Positions 51,259 through 60,752 of a stretch of 64,000 nucleotides of DNA are shown here, in pieces. The position numbers and the translations under genes are program-made. The stretch's first letter is position 1. Every line of letters begins with the position of its first letter. Source of the stretch: Caldilineae bacterium (lineage in GTDB: Bacteria; Chloroflexota; Anaerolineae; Epilineales; Epilineaceae); NCBI GenBank assembly GCA_020634625.1, contig JACKBJ010000001.1, forward strand, positions 248,001-312,000. The letters run 5' to 3'. The notes below the pieces were generated by a model. It was given only the letters and a program-made list of their open reading frames with translations. It was not told the DNA's origin and searched no databases.

Positions 51259-53361
51259 TCAATCGCCCAGCCGAATCCGGGCATCCAGCGCGACGCAGCC
51301 CTGACCCGCGTCCATGACGCGAATCGGGTTCAGGTCGATCTCGGCGATCTCTGGAACGTCGTCGACCAGGCGCACCAAGGCCAGGATCGTGGCGACCAGC
51401 GCATCCTGATCCGCTGGCGCCTGGCCCCGCCGACCCTCGAGCACGGGATGGATGCGGAGCGAGCCGATCATGTCGCGCGCGGTCTCCGCGTCGAAGGGGG
51501 CCAGGCGCATCGCCACGTCGCGCAGAATCTCGACGAAGATGCCCCCCGCTCCGACCAGCACGACGTGGCCGAAGTTGTCGTCTCGACGCGCCCCGACGAT
51601 CAGCTCGCGGCCACCCAGGATCATCGGCTGCAGCATGGCGCCCTCGATCCGGGCCGACGGCGCGCGACGGGCCACCGCCGACATCATGTCGCTCCAGGCA
51701 CGGCGCAAGCCCGCCTCGCTGCGCAGGTTCAGCTGGACGCCGCCGAAGTCGGACTTGTGCGACAGCTCGGCGCCGATGACCTTCATCGCCACGGGATAGC
51801 CCAGGTCTCGGGCTGCCGCGACCGCCGCCGCCTCGTCCTGTGCGATCCGCGCCGGCGCGAAGGGGATCCCGTAGGCCGCGGCGACGGCCATCGCCTCCTG
51901 AAGCAGCGGGTCGCGGCCTTCGCGCCGGCAGCGCTCGAAGACAGCGCGCACGGTCGCAACGTCCGCTGGTCCATCGGGTCGGTTCGCTGGAAACACCCGT
52001 TGCTGCCCGAAGTCGCGCAGCAGGGCCAGGGCGCGCACGGCGTCCGAGGGCTCGCTGAAGATCGGGCCCGACAGGCTGCGGCGCGCCCGACCCAGCTCCT
52101 CGAACTCGGTCGCGACATGGATCGCCACCGGCTTGTTGCACTCGCGTGACAGCGCGTGCAGACGCTCGAACAGGGCCAGCGAGGCCGGCGTCTCGCGCTC
52201 GGCGACATAGGTGTGCAGGAACACCATGCCGTCCACGCCGTCCATGGCCAGGGTTCGCGCCGCGATCTCGCCGTAGGCATCCAGGTCGAAGAGATCGCCC
52301 AGGTCCATCGGATTGGTCAGTCGGATCACGCGGGCCCGAAGGCGCTGCTCGACCTCGTCCAAGAACGCGCGCGGAAGCTCGGCCAGCTCGAAGCCGGTAA
52401 GCTCGCACTCGTCGGCCGCGATCACGGCATGTCCGCCCGATCGCGAGAGCACCGCCAGCCGGTTGCCGACCAGCGGCGGCATCGGAAGCGCCTTGAGGTA
52501 GTGCACCAGGGTCTCGGTGTCCCGAAAGCGGGCGATGCCAGCCTGATGCAGGGCCGCATCCACCACGGCATCGTCGCTGGAAAGCGCGCCGGTATGCGAG
52601 CTGGCGATGCGCTCGGCCGCATGCCCGATGTTCGACTTGTGGACCAGGATCGGCTTGGTCGAGCGGCGGGACAGCTCGACCAACCGTCTCCCGTCCGAGA
52701 TGCCCTCGAGGTACATGCAGATGATCTCGGTCTCCGGATCGTCGATCAGAAACTCGAGCAGGTCGTTCTCGTCGAGATCGAGCTTGTTGCCGACCGAAAC
52801 CAGCTTCGCCAGCCCGAGGCCCTCGGACACCAATACGTTCAGGATGCTGATGCCGACGCCACCGGACTGACTGATGAGCGAAATGCCGCCGCCTCGAACC
52901 GAGGGGTCCAGCCCGACGAAAGGCGTGCACAACCCGGTGTGGCGGTTGATGATGCCGATGCAGTTGGGTCCGACGAAGCGAATGCCGAATTCGGCGGCGA
53001 CGGCTTGAAGCCGGCGGCTCAGCGCCTCCCCGTCGGCGCCGTGCTCGGCGAAACCGGCGGTCTCGATGACCGCGTGGCGCACGCCCTTGCGCCCGCACTC
53101 CTCGAGGATGTCCGGAACCGTGGCGGCCGGCGTCAGGATCACCGCCAGATCGATGTGATCCGGGATGTCCGAGACGGCACGGTAGATGCGACGCCCGAAG
53201 ATCTGGCCTCCCCGCGGCCCGACCTCGTAGATGATGCCATCGAACCCGAAGCGTCCCAGGTTGGCCGAAATCTGGCGCCCAAGGTTGTCCTCACCCTCGG
53301 AGACCCCGATCACCGCCACCGTGCCCGGCTCGAACAAGCCGCGCAACGCCGCATCGCTCAT
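51259..53361 (-). CDS. acd: ADP-forming acyl-CoA (acetyl-CoA) synthetase, alpha-beta fusion
   Basis: The 700-residue enzyme interconverts acyl-CoA, ADP and phosphate with acid, CoA and ATP. The CoA-binding Rossmann part (VAVIGVSEGEDNLG, residues 15-28) and succinyl-CoA-ligase-like parts (SQSGGVG, GPNCIGIINR) come first. The phospho-relay His256 is in SSHTGAL. The C-terminal ATP-grasp domain (about 480-700) has LGYPVAMKVIGAELSHKSDFGG, where the second relay His is expected, and EIDLNPIRV. Both relay histidines are kept, so activity is likely. The acid is unknown; acetate, propionate or branched acids are typical. It follows metG by 48 bases, leftward. Confidence 0.88.
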   Translation of the reverse strand: MSDAALRGLFEPGTVAVIGVSEGEDNLGRQISANLGRFGFDGIIYEVGPRGGQIFGRRIYRAVSDIPDHIDLAVILTPAATVPDILEECGRKGVRHAVIETAGFAEHGADGEALSRRLQAVAAEFGIRFVGPNCIGIINRHTGLCTPFVGLDPSVRGGGISLISQSGGVGISILNVLVSEGLGLAKLVSVGNKLDLDENDLLEFLIDDPETEIICMYLEGISDGRRLVELSRRSTKPILVHKSNIGHAAERIASSHTGALSSDDAVVDAALHQAGIARFRDTETLVHYLKALPMPPLVGNRLAVLSRSGGHAVIAADECELTGFELAELPRAFLDEVEQRLRARVIRLTNPMDLGDLFDLDAYGEIAARTLAMDGVDGMVFLHTYVAERETPASLALFERLHALSRECNKPVAIHVATEFEELGRARRSLSGPIFSEPSDAVRALALLRDFGQQRVFPANRPDGPADVATVRAVFERCRREGRDPLLQEAMAVAAAYGIPFAPARIAQDEAAAVAAARDLGYPVAMKVIGAELSHKSDFGGVQLNLRSEAGLRRAWSDMMSAVARRAPSARIEGAMLQPMILGGRELIVGARRDDNFGHVVLVGAGGIFVEILRDVAMRLAPFDAETARDMIGSLRIHPVLEGRRGQAPADQDALVATILALVRLVDDVPEIAEIDLNPIRVMDAGQGCVALDARIRLGD

Positions 53362-53409
53362 CGCCCGACCCGGGTCGACCGTCGCGGCGTCGCCCCCGAT
53401 CGGGGCCCG

Positions 53410-55371
53410 CTAGCGGATGCGGGTGCCAAGGGGCACATCCTGGCCGAACTGCGCGAGCTCGAGCCCGCCGCCGGCCGTCTGGGCCGCCAGGAGCATCCCC
53501 TGGCTCTCGACGCCTCGGATTCGGGCCGGCGCCAGGTTGGCGACCACGGCCACGCGGCAGCCGATCAGCGCGGCAGGGGCATAGGACTCGGCGATCCCGG
53601 CCACGATCTGGCGCGGTCCCGACGCTTCGCCGAGGTCGACGGACAGCCGGAGCAGTCGATCGGCGCCCGTCACCGGCTCGGCGGCCAGAATCGCGCCGAT
53701 CCGCAGCTCGACCCGCTCGAAGTCGGCCATGCCGATGGTCGTCCCCGCGCTGGCCTCCGCGACAGGGCCCCGCGACGCCGACGCCTCGTGCGCCATCGGC
53801 GAGCCCGGTTCACTGCCTTCGCCCGTCGGCTCCGCGTCGGGTTCGTCGAGATCGATCTTTTCGAAGAGCAGCGCCGGAGCCTTCACCCGCGCGCCGACCG
53901 GCAGCCCGCCCCAGTCGAGACCCGCGTAGGCCAGGGCAGCGTCGCCGCCGAGTGACAAGCCCGCCATTCCCCGACGGCTGGCATCGGGTAGGAAGGCGGC
54001 GGCGAGGACCAGGATCTGGCGGATGCTCTCGAGCGCATGGTAGAGCACCTGGCTCAAGCGCAGGGGATCGTCGGACTTGGCCAGGTCCCAGGGTCGAAGA
54101 TCGTTGACGTAGAGGTTGCAGGCGCTCGAGAGCGCGAAGATGGCTTCGAGGGCGACGTTCGGCTCGCGCGCGTCGATGGCGGCCTCGACCTCGCCGCGAG
54201 TCGCCTGACAGCGTTCCCTCAGCTCCTGGTCACGCGCCGCGTCCGAACGGTGGCCGTCCGGGACGATGCCGCCCTCGTAGCGTTCGACCATCTTGAGGAC
54301 GCGGTTGACCAGATTGCCCAGGTTGTCGGCCAGCTCGTTGTTGTTGCGCTCGACGAGCCGACGCTCGGAGAAGACGCCGTCGGTCGCCAGTGGCTTCTCG
54401 CGCAGCAGGAAGTAGCGCAGGCTGTCGAGCGTGTAGCGCTCCAGGAGCGGCCAGACCTCCACGACGTTGCCCTTGGACTTGCTGCCCTTCTCGCCCCGCT
54501 CGTCGACCCACCAGCCGTGGGCCAGCACCTGCCGTGGCAGGTCCAGGCCGGCGCTCATCAGGAAGGCGGGCCAATAGACGGCGTGGAAGCGCAGGATGTC
54601 CTTGCCGATCAGATGCAGGTCGGCCGGCCACCAGCGGGCCATCCGCTCCGGATCCGCGAAGGCACCGGCGCCGGTCAGGTAGTTCGTCAGGGCATCGACC
54701 CAGACGTAGAGCACGTGCTCGGGATCGTCGGGCCAGGCGACGCCCCAGTCGAAGGTCGTGCGGCTGATCGACAGATCCTTGAGCCCGGAGGCGACGAAGC
54801 TGGCGACCTCGTTGCGCCGCGACTCGGGCTGCACCGGCGCGCTCGGGTCGGCATACCAGGCCAGCAAGCGTTCGGCGTAGCGGCTCAACCGGAAGAAGTA
54901 GCTCGACTCCTGGACCCACTCGACCTTGGCGCCGGAGCCGCGGGCATGGCCGTCCTCGATCTCGCTGGCATCGTAGAAGGCCTCGTCGCTGGCCGCGTAC
55001 CAACCCTCGTAGTGTCCGAGGTAGATGTCGCCCGCGGCCTGCATGCGGCGCACGAGCTCGACGGCCGCCGCTTCGTGATCCGGGTCGGTGGTGCGGATGA
55101 AGCGATCGTGCGTCAGGCCGAGCTGTTCGAAGAGCCCGGCGTAGACCGCGGAGTTCCGATCCGCCAAGGCCTTGGGCGACTGCCCGGCCTCCTCGGCCGC
55201 GCGCTGCACCTTCAGGCCGTGATCGTCGGTCCCGGTCATGAAGAAGACCGCGTCGCCCCTCTGGCGGTAGTGCCGCGCCAGCGCATCGGCGACCACCGTC
55301 GTGTAGGCGTGGCCGATGTGCGGGGCCCCGTTGACGTAGTAGATCGGCGTGGTCACGTAGAACTTCGACAT
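53410..55371 (-). CDS. metG: methionyl-tRNA synthetase with C-terminal tRNA-binding domain
   Basis: I start at the ATG at 55371 (653 residues). APHIGHAYT (16-24) is the HIGH motif; the KMSKS loop reads KGSKS (295-299), with Gly for Met. The knuckle region lacks the four-Cys zinc site; residues 120-150 read GHYEGWYAASDEAFYD. An alpha-helical anticodon domain covers about 360-530. The end (about 560-653; FERVELRIGAILAAEPVTGADRL) is a fused EMAP-like tRNA-binding domain. It charges tRNA-Met for initiation and elongation. It lies 115 bases after rho in the same direction. Confidence 0.93.
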   Translation of the reverse strand: MSKFYVTTPIYYVNGAPHIGHAYTTVVADALARHYRQRGDAVFFMTGTDDHGLKVQRAAEEAGQSPKALADRNSAVYAGLFEQLGLTHDRFIRTTDPDHEAAAVELVRRMQAAGDIYLGHYEGWYAASDEAFYDASEIEDGHARGSGAKVEWVQESSYFFRLSRYAERLLAWYADPSAPVQPESRRNEVASFVASGLKDLSISRTTFDWGVAWPDDPEHVLYVWVDALTNYLTGAGAFADPERMARWWPADLHLIGKDILRFHAVYWPAFLMSAGLDLPRQVLAHGWWVDERGEKGSKSKGNVVEVWPLLERYTLDSLRYFLLREKPLATDGVFSERRLVERNNNELADNLGNLVNRVLKMVERYEGGIVPDGHRSDAARDQELRERCQATRGEVEAAIDAREPNVALEAIFALSSACNLYVNDLRPWDLAKSDDPLRLSQVLYHALESIRQILVLAAAFLPDASRRGMAGLSLGGDAALAYAGLDWGGLPVGARVKAPALLFEKIDLDEPDAEPTGEGSEPGSPMAHEASASRGPVAEASAGTTIGMADFERVELRIGAILAAEPVTGADRLLRLSVDLGEASGPRQIVAGIAESYAPAALIGCRVAVVANLAPARIRGVESQGMLLAAQTAGGGLELAQFGQDVPLGTRIR

Positions 55372-55486
55372 CGAGCAACCTCGGGACGTGGCTGGGGACG
55401 GATCGCGGCCGCTGGGGCCGGTGCCATCGGTCATGCGGCGAATGGCGCTCGACGATGGCGAGTGTCGCGACGCGGTGGACGGCCCG

Positions 55487-56836
55487 CTACATCGCCTCGG
55501 CGGCGTCCTCGAGCTCGATCTGTCGCTTGAGCGCCAGCAAGAGCGCGCTCAGCGCCTTGTCCGGCGGGACACCGGCCAGCTTCCGGCGCAGGGCCGTGAC
55601 CTGGCGCATCATCTGCGGCTCGAGCAACAGCTCCTCGCGGCGGGTACCCGACTTGTTGATGTCGATGGCCGGGAAGAGGCGTCGTTGCGCCAGCTTGCGA
55701 TCCAGGTGCACCTCCATGTTGCCGGTGCCCTTGAACTCCTCGTAGACCATGTCGTCGAGCTTGCTGCCGGTGTCGACCAGGCAGGTCGCCAGGATGGTGA
55801 GGCTGCCGGCCTCCTCGGTCGCGCGTGCGGCGCCGAAGATCTTGCGAACCGGCTGCAGCGCCATCGCGTCCATGCCACCCGAGAGCGTTCGGCCACCGCC
55901 CTTGATGCTGAGGTTGTAGGCGCGCGCCAGACGCGTCAGGCTGTCGAGCAGCACGACGACGTCCCGCCCTTCCTCGCACAGCCGCTTCGCGTGCTCGACG
56001 GCCAGCTCGGCCGCGCGGGTGTGGTCGCTGGCCGGCGCGTCGAGGTCGGCGGCCAGGACCATGCCCTTGACGGCCCGCCGAATCTCGGTCACCTCCTCGG
56101 GCCGCTCCCCGACGAGGCAGGCGATCAGGTAGAGGCCTCGATTCTGCGAGACGCCCTCGGCGATGTCGGTCAGCACGGTGGTCTTGCCGGCCTTGGGCGG
56201 GGCGACGATCAGCCCGCGTTGGCCGCGCCCGATCGGCGCGATGATGTCCAGCAGGCGTCCCGTGATCGCCTCCGGCGAGCTGCCAAGCACGATCGGAATC
56301 TCGGGGTGCACCGCCGTCAAGCGATCGAACTGGATCCGATCACTCAAGCCCTCGGCGGCATGGCCGTTGACCTGATCGATCTCGACGACATTGCGGCCGC
56401 GGGCCTGGGCCTCGACCAGATCGCCCGGCCGCAAGCCGAGCGACGCCACGATGGCGACCGGGATCAGCGGATCGTCCGAGCGGGCGAAGCCGCGATCGCG
56501 CAGGATGCCCGCACCGTTGCGCGTGATCTCGAGCAGGCCCTGAACGGCGCGCGCCGGTGCGTTGCTCGGCCTCGGCGCGGCGGACACGCCTTCCGGGCTC
56601 GCTCCCCCCGAGCGCCGTCCGCGGCGCCGCGAACGCGATCGTCCGCCGGAGGGGCTGGCTGCCGGACCACCCGACTTGCCGCCGGTCTGGCCGGAAGCCG
56701 CGGCGGACGCGCCGTTGTTCGACGCGTCGCTCGCCGCGCCGCCGGAAGCGCCGTCGCCACCAGCGCGCGCACCACCGCGTCGTGAGCGCCGCGGTGGCCG
56801 ACGCTTCTTCTGACCGCCTTCGTCAGATCGTATCAT
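55487..56836 (-). CDS. rho: transcription termination factor Rho
   Basis: I start at the ATG at 56836 (449 residues); an ATG three codons earlier (56845) is also possible. The N-terminal 80 residues are Arg/Gly/Ser/Ala-rich and disordered ([18 protein letters not shown]), an extension seen in GC-rich bacteria. The RNA-binding cold-shock-like domain follows ([19 protein letters not shown]). The hexamer ATPase has Walker [26 protein letters not shown] and [18 protein letters not shown] (R loop region). It ends transcripts in the cytoplasm. The window has few T-tract terminators, which fits a genome that leans on Rho. Confidence 0.94.
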   Translation of the reverse strand: MIRSDEGGQKKRRPPRRSRRGGARAGGDGASGGAASDASNNGASAAASGQTGGKSGGPAASPSGGRSRSRRRGRRSGGASPEGVSAAPRPSNAPARAVQGLLEITRNGAGILRDRGFARSDDPLIPVAIVASLGLRPGDLVEAQARGRNVVEIDQVNGHAAEGLSDRIQFDRLTAVHPEIPIVLGSSPEAITGRLLDIIAPIGRGQRGLIVAPPKAGKTTVLTDIAEGVSQNRGLYLIACLVGERPEEVTEIRRAVKGMVLAADLDAPASDHTRAAELAVEHAKRLCEEGRDVVVLLDSLTRLARAYNLSIKGGGRTLSGGMDAMALQPVRKIFGAARATEEAGSLTILATCLVDTGSKLDDMVYEEFKGTGNMEVHLDRKLAQRRLFPAIDINKSGTRREELLLEPQMMRQVTALRRKLAGVPPDKALSALLLALKRQIELEDAAEAM

Positions 56837-57163
56837 GTTGACCATCCCTGGTTGCCCCGGTTGGGGCCGATCGCAATCCCGAGCGACGAGGGCCGATGGA
56901 ACCATGGCGTCAGCCGGGCACGCGGCCCGCGATGCACGCGCGTGGCCCGATCGGTGCACACCGATCCGGCTCCGGATTGCATTGGTGTGGAGGGGAGCCC
57001 CTTGCAGGGCGGCGGATACCGCCAGGGCATGCCGTTGCAGGGCATACAGGCACGTCGGCCACGAGGGCCGGAGTCGGGTGCTCCAAGTCTAGGGGGGTAC
57101 CTGGCGTCGCTGGGCGTGCCGGGCTTCGCTAGTGTACCATGACCTCCCCAGCGGAGCAAACCC
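56837..57163. other. divergent intergenic region between rho and the S33 hydrolase gene
   Basis: These 327 bases contain no convincing gene or clear promoter. Short near-repeats CTTGCAGGGCGGCGGATACCG and TTGCAGGGCATAC occur at about 57001-57050, and CTAGGGGGGTACC at 57090. A long leader for rho, common in autoregulated rho genes, is possible. Confidence 0.45.
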
Positions 57164-58801
57164 ATGGTCCCTCTCCGACGCGGCCCTCGCGTCGTCGCCC
57201 AGCCGGCAGCCGCTTGCGCGCCTGTACCCGAAAGCCTGGAGCCCGGCCCCTCGGCGCATGGGGGTCCGGACCGGGCCGCGCGGGTCGATGCGGCGCCGCC
57301 GTGGGCCCACCCTCGCTGCGGTCGGCTCGGGGTATGGCTCGGGCTTCTCGTGCTGGCGGGCTGCGGCGGAGCCCGGGTCGATCGGCCGGAGTCCAGGGTC
57401 CCTTCGCTGACGCTGCAGCCCTGTCAGCTTCGTGCCCCGGGCTCGAGCCAAAGCCTCGCGGCCGACTGCGGCGCGCTCGTGGTCCGCACGAGCGCCGATC
57501 CCGGCGAACCGAACACCTTGACCTTGAAGGTGGCCGTGCTGGCCGCGGTCAGCCGCAACGCCGCGCCGGATCCGCTCTACTACCTGGCGGGCGGGCCGGG
57601 GCAGGCGGCATCCGAGTCCTTCCCCGAGAGCGCGGCGGCGTTCCAACGGATTCGACGGCAGCGCGACATCGTGCTGATCGACCAACGCGGCACCGGCGGA
57701 TCGGGCGCGCTGCGTTGCCCGGCGGAGGTCGACGACCCGGAGGGCTCGAATGTCGAGCGCGCTCAGGCGGTCGCGGAATGGGCTCGCGCCTGCATCGCCG
57801 GCCTGGACGCCGACCTCGACCACTACACCACGAGCGACGCGGTGCGCGACTTGGAGGCCAGCGCGGAGGCGCTGGGCTACCCGCAGGTCAACGTCTACGG
57901 GATCTCCTACGGCAGCCGGCTCGCCCAAGCCTGGGCGCGGACGCATCCCGAACGGATCCGCAGCCTGGTCCTCGATGGCGTCGTCCCGCTCGAGACCGCC
58001 CTCGGCGATGACATCGCTCGGGATGCGCAGACGGCGCTGGACCTGATCTTCGATCGCTGTGCCAGCGACCCGGACTGCAACGGGCGCTTCGGCCGCCTTG
58101 CCCCGCGCTTCGAACGGCTGATGCGGACCCTCGAACGGCATCCGGTCCGAGTCGTGCTCGACCACCCGGTGCGGGCCGAAGCCATCGCGCTCGAGATGGA
58201 TCGCGACCGTGCGGCGACGGTCTTCCGATTCGCGAGCTACGCGCCCGAGACGGTCGCCCTGATCCCGCTGCTGATCGACGCCGCCGAGGGCAGGGCCGAC
58301 TACCGGCCGTTGGCGGCGCAGTACCTGCTCTTGAGCGAAGCGCTGGACCAGAGCATCGCCAGCGGGCTGCACTACGCGATCGTCTGCAGCGAAGATGTGC
58401 CGTTCCTGTCAGCGGACCCGACGACGGTCGCGCCGGACGCCGGCTACCTGGCTGACCTCGTTGCCACGCGCTTGCGGCAGGTCTGCGATGTCTGGCCGGC
58501 GGCGGACCTGCCCCCCGGGCTGCACGAACCCCTCCGTGGCGGGCCACCCAGCCTCCTGCTCTCGGGCGCGGTCGACCCGGTCACGCCGCCGCGAAACGCG
58601 AAGCGGGTGGCGACCCGGCTGACGGACGTCCTGCAGTTGGTCGCCCCGGGCCAGGGTCACGGCGTCGTCGGCCGCGGCTGCATCCCGAAGCTGGTGGCCG
58701 AGTTCCTGGACGCCGGAAGTGGTCGCGGGATCGACTCCCGCTGCGTGGACGCCATCGAGCCCAACGCCTTCTTCCTCGACCCCATCGGACCGGCACCATG
58801 A
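57164..58801 (+). CDS. lipoprotein alpha/beta-hydrolase (S33 tripeptidyl aminopeptidase-like)
   Basis: The ATG at 57164 lies seven bases after GGAG (545 residues). A hydrophobic stretch ends in LLVLAGCGG, a lipobox with Cys67; the 50 residues before it make the leader unusually long. The hydrolase has LAGGPGQAA as oxyanion loop, LIDQRGTGGSG, the nucleophile in YGISYGSRLAQ, the acid in LLLSGAVDPVTPP and the base in APGQGHGVVG. Cap and C-terminal TAP-like domain (about 420-545) match secreted tri/dipeptidyl aminopeptidases. It is coupled by ATGA to an ABC exporter gene, so it may process or supply the exporter substrate, or simply share expression. Confidence 0.82.
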   Translation: MVPLRRGPRVVAQPAAACAPVPESLEPGPSAHGGPDRAARVDAAPPWAHPRCGRLGVWLGLLVLAGCGGARVDRPESRVPSLTLQPCQLRAPGSSQSLAADCGALVVRTSADPGEPNTLTLKVAVLAAVSRNAAPDPLYYLAGGPGQAASESFPESAAAFQRIRRQRDIVLIDQRGTGGSGALRCPAEVDDPEGSNVERAQAVAEWARACIAGLDADLDHYTTSDAVRDLEASAEALGYPQVNVYGISYGSRLAQAWARTHPERIRSLVLDGVVPLETALGDDIARDAQTALDLIFDRCASDPDCNGRFGRLAPRFERLMRTLERHPVRVVLDHPVRAEAIALEMDRDRAATVFRFASYAPETVALIPLLIDAAEGRADYRPLAAQYLLLSEALDQSIASGLHYAIVCSEDVPFLSADPTTVAPDAGYLADLVATRLRQVCDVWPAADLPPGLHEPLRGGPPSLLLSGAVDPVTPPRNAKRVATRLTDVLQLVAPGQGHGVVGRGCIPKLVAEFLDAGSGRGIDSRCVDAIEPNAFFLDPIGPAP

Positions 58802-59529
58802 TCGAAGCCATCGGGCTGCACAAGGCGTTTGGACCGGTCGTGGCGGTGGACAACCTGAGCTTCGAGGCCCGGGATGGTAGGGTGACAGGCCTCCTCGGGC
58901 CCAACGGCTCGGGCAAGACCACCACCCTGCGCCTCCTGTGCACCATCCTCGTGCCCGACCGGGGGCAGGCCTGCGTCGATGGCATCGACGCAGCCGTCGA
59001 TCCGCGCGCCGTTCGAGCGCGGATCGGCGCCCTGCCCGAGAGCCGGGGGCTGTATCCCCGGCTCACCGCCCGCGAGAACGTCCGCTACTTCGGCCGCCTG
59101 CACGGCCTGCGCGGCGAGGCGCTCGAATCGACCATCGATCGGCTCGGCCGACGTTTGGAGATGCAGGCGATCCTGGATCGTCGAGTCGAGGGCTTCTCCA
59201 GCGGCGAACGCGTCAAGGTCGCGCTGGCGCGCGCCCTGGTGCACGCGCCACGCAACGTGATCCTGGACGAACCGACGACCGGGCTGGACGTGTCCGGCAC
59301 GCGCGGCGTTCGAACGCTCATCCGACGTCTGCGTGACGAGGGCCATTGCCTGCTCTTCTCGAGCCACATCATGCAGGAGGTGTCGGCGCTGTGCGATGAC
59401 ATCGTGGTGGTGTCCAAGGGCCGAGCAGCCGCTGCCGGCAGCCCGGCCGACCTGATGCAAGCGACCGGTCAATCGCAGCTGGAGGATGCCTTCGTGGCCA
59501 TCATCGGCAGCGAGGAGGGACTGGGATGA
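58798..59529 (+). CDS. natA: ABC transporter ATP-binding protein (NatA-like)
   Basis: The 243-residue protein has Walker A GPNGSGKTTTL (about 33-43), the Q-loop region, signature FSSGERVKVALARAL, Walker B VILDEPTTGLD and the switch His in LLFSSHIMQEVSAL. The sequence type is that of ABC-2 exporters such as NatA. It begins in an ATGA overlap with the hydrolase gene and ends in another with the permease, so three proteins are made from one coupled transcript. Substrate unknown: sodium, drug or lipid are all seen in this family. Confidence 0.92.
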   Translation: MIEAIGLHKAFGPVVAVDNLSFEARDGRVTGLLGPNGSGKTTTLRLLCTILVPDRGQACVDGIDAAVDPRAVRARIGALPESRGLYPRLTARENVRYFGRLHGLRGEALESTIDRLGRRLEMQAILDRRVEGFSSGERVKVALARALVHAPRNVILDEPTTGLDVSGTRGVRTLIRRLRDEGHCLLFSSHIMQEVSALCDDIVVVSKGRAAAAGSPADLMQATGQSQLEDAFVAIIGSEEGLG

Positions 59530-60707
59530 CCCTGGGCGGCGCCTGGATCGTGATGCGAAAGGAGGTGGTGGACAACCTCCGCGATCGGCGGACCCTGGCC
59601 GCGGCGCTGTTCTATCCGCTGCTCGGCCCGGTGCTGCTGGTCCTGCTCCTGACCGTGATCGGCCGCAGCTTCAGCGATCGGGCCGAGAGCGCGCTCGAGC
59701 TGCCGCTGATCGGCGCCGAGCATGCGCCGAACCTGGTCCGGTTTCTGACCCAGCAAGGCGCCGAGATCCTGCCGGCACCACCGGATCCGGAGGCGGCGGT
59801 GAAGGCCGGCGACGTGGACCTGGTGCTGGTCATTCCAGCATCCTTCACCGAGCAGTTCCGGGCCGGCGAACCCGCGAGCCTGCAGCTGATCTCCGACGAG
59901 TCGCGCCAGTCGGCGACGATCTCGATCCGTCGCGCCCGCCAGCTGCTGGATGCCTACTCCGGTCAGGTCAGCGCGCTGCGCCTGCTGGCGCGCGGGATCA
60001 GCCCGGTCGTGGTCCAGCCCTTGTCGATCGAGGACCTCAGCGTCGCGACCCCGCAGAGCCAGGCGGCCGGCTTCATGAACATGACCGGCTACTTCCTGAT
60101 CTACTCGATCTTCATCGGCGGCATGTACCTGGCCATCGACACGACCGCCGGCGAGCGCGAGCGCAAGAGCCTGGAGCCGCTCCTGCTCAGCCCGCTCCCG
60201 CGACGCGAGCTGGTGCTCGGCAAGCTCGGCGCCACGCTGGTCTTCACCCTGGTGGCCGTGGTCGAGACCCTCCTGGCCTTCGGAATCGTGCTCAACCGGA
60301 TCCCATTGGAGGACTACCTGGGCATCCGCTTCGGGCTCAGCGGCGCCGCCATCCTGAGGGTCTTCCTGATCGTGCTGCCGATCCTGCCCTTGGCATCCGC
60401 GCTGCAGATCATCATCGCCAGCTTCACCCGCAGCTTCAAGGAAGCCCAGAACTACCTGTCGATGCTGCCCTTGGTGCCGGCCTTGCCCGGCCTGTTCCTG
60501 GCCTTCCTGCCGGTCAAGCCCAGCCTCTGGGCCATGCTGATCCCGACCTTCGGCCAGCAGCTCCTGATCAACCAGGTCATGCGCGACGAGCCGATCGCGT
60601 CGGCGCACCTGGTCGTGTCGGCCGGGACGACGCTCGTCGCCGCCGTCTTGTTGATCGGGCTGGCGGTCCGGCTCTACGAGCGCGAGACCCTGGTCTTCGG
60701 GCGCTAG
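59526..60707 (+). CDS. natB: ABC-2 type transporter permease (NatB-like)
   Basis: The 393-residue partner of the ATPase has one N-terminal helix (LFYPLLGPVLLVLLLTVIG, about 29-47), a large outside domain (about 50-200) and five or more C-terminal helices around NMTGYFLIYSIFIGGMYL, LVFTLVAVVETLLAFGIV, LRVFLIVLPILPLASAL and LPGLFLAFLPVKPSLWAML. GERERKSLEPLLLSPLPR is the ABC-2 coupling signature. It starts in an ATGA overlap. It ends 45 bases before a convergent gene. Confidence 0.9.
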   Translation: MTLGGAWIVMRKEVVDNLRDRRTLAAALFYPLLGPVLLVLLLTVIGRSFSDRAESALELPLIGAEHAPNLVRFLTQQGAEILPAPPDPEAAVKAGDVDLVLVIPASFTEQFRAGEPASLQLISDESRQSATISIRRARQLLDAYSGQVSALRLLARGISPVVVQPLSIEDLSVATPQSQAAGFMNMTGYFLIYSIFIGGMYLAIDTTAGERERKSLEPLLLSPLPRRELVLGKLGATLVFTLVAVVETLLAFGIVLNRIPLEDYLGIRFGLSGAAILRVFLIVLPILPLASALQIIIASFTRSFKEAQNYLSMLPLVPALPGLFLAFLPVKPSLWAMLIPTFGQQLLINQVMRDEPIASAHLVVSAGTTLVAAVLLIGLAVRLYERETLVFGR

Positions 60708-60752
60708 CGTCGCGCTCGGCGCCGCTCCCGCAGGCCGCGCCAGCGTTCGGCG

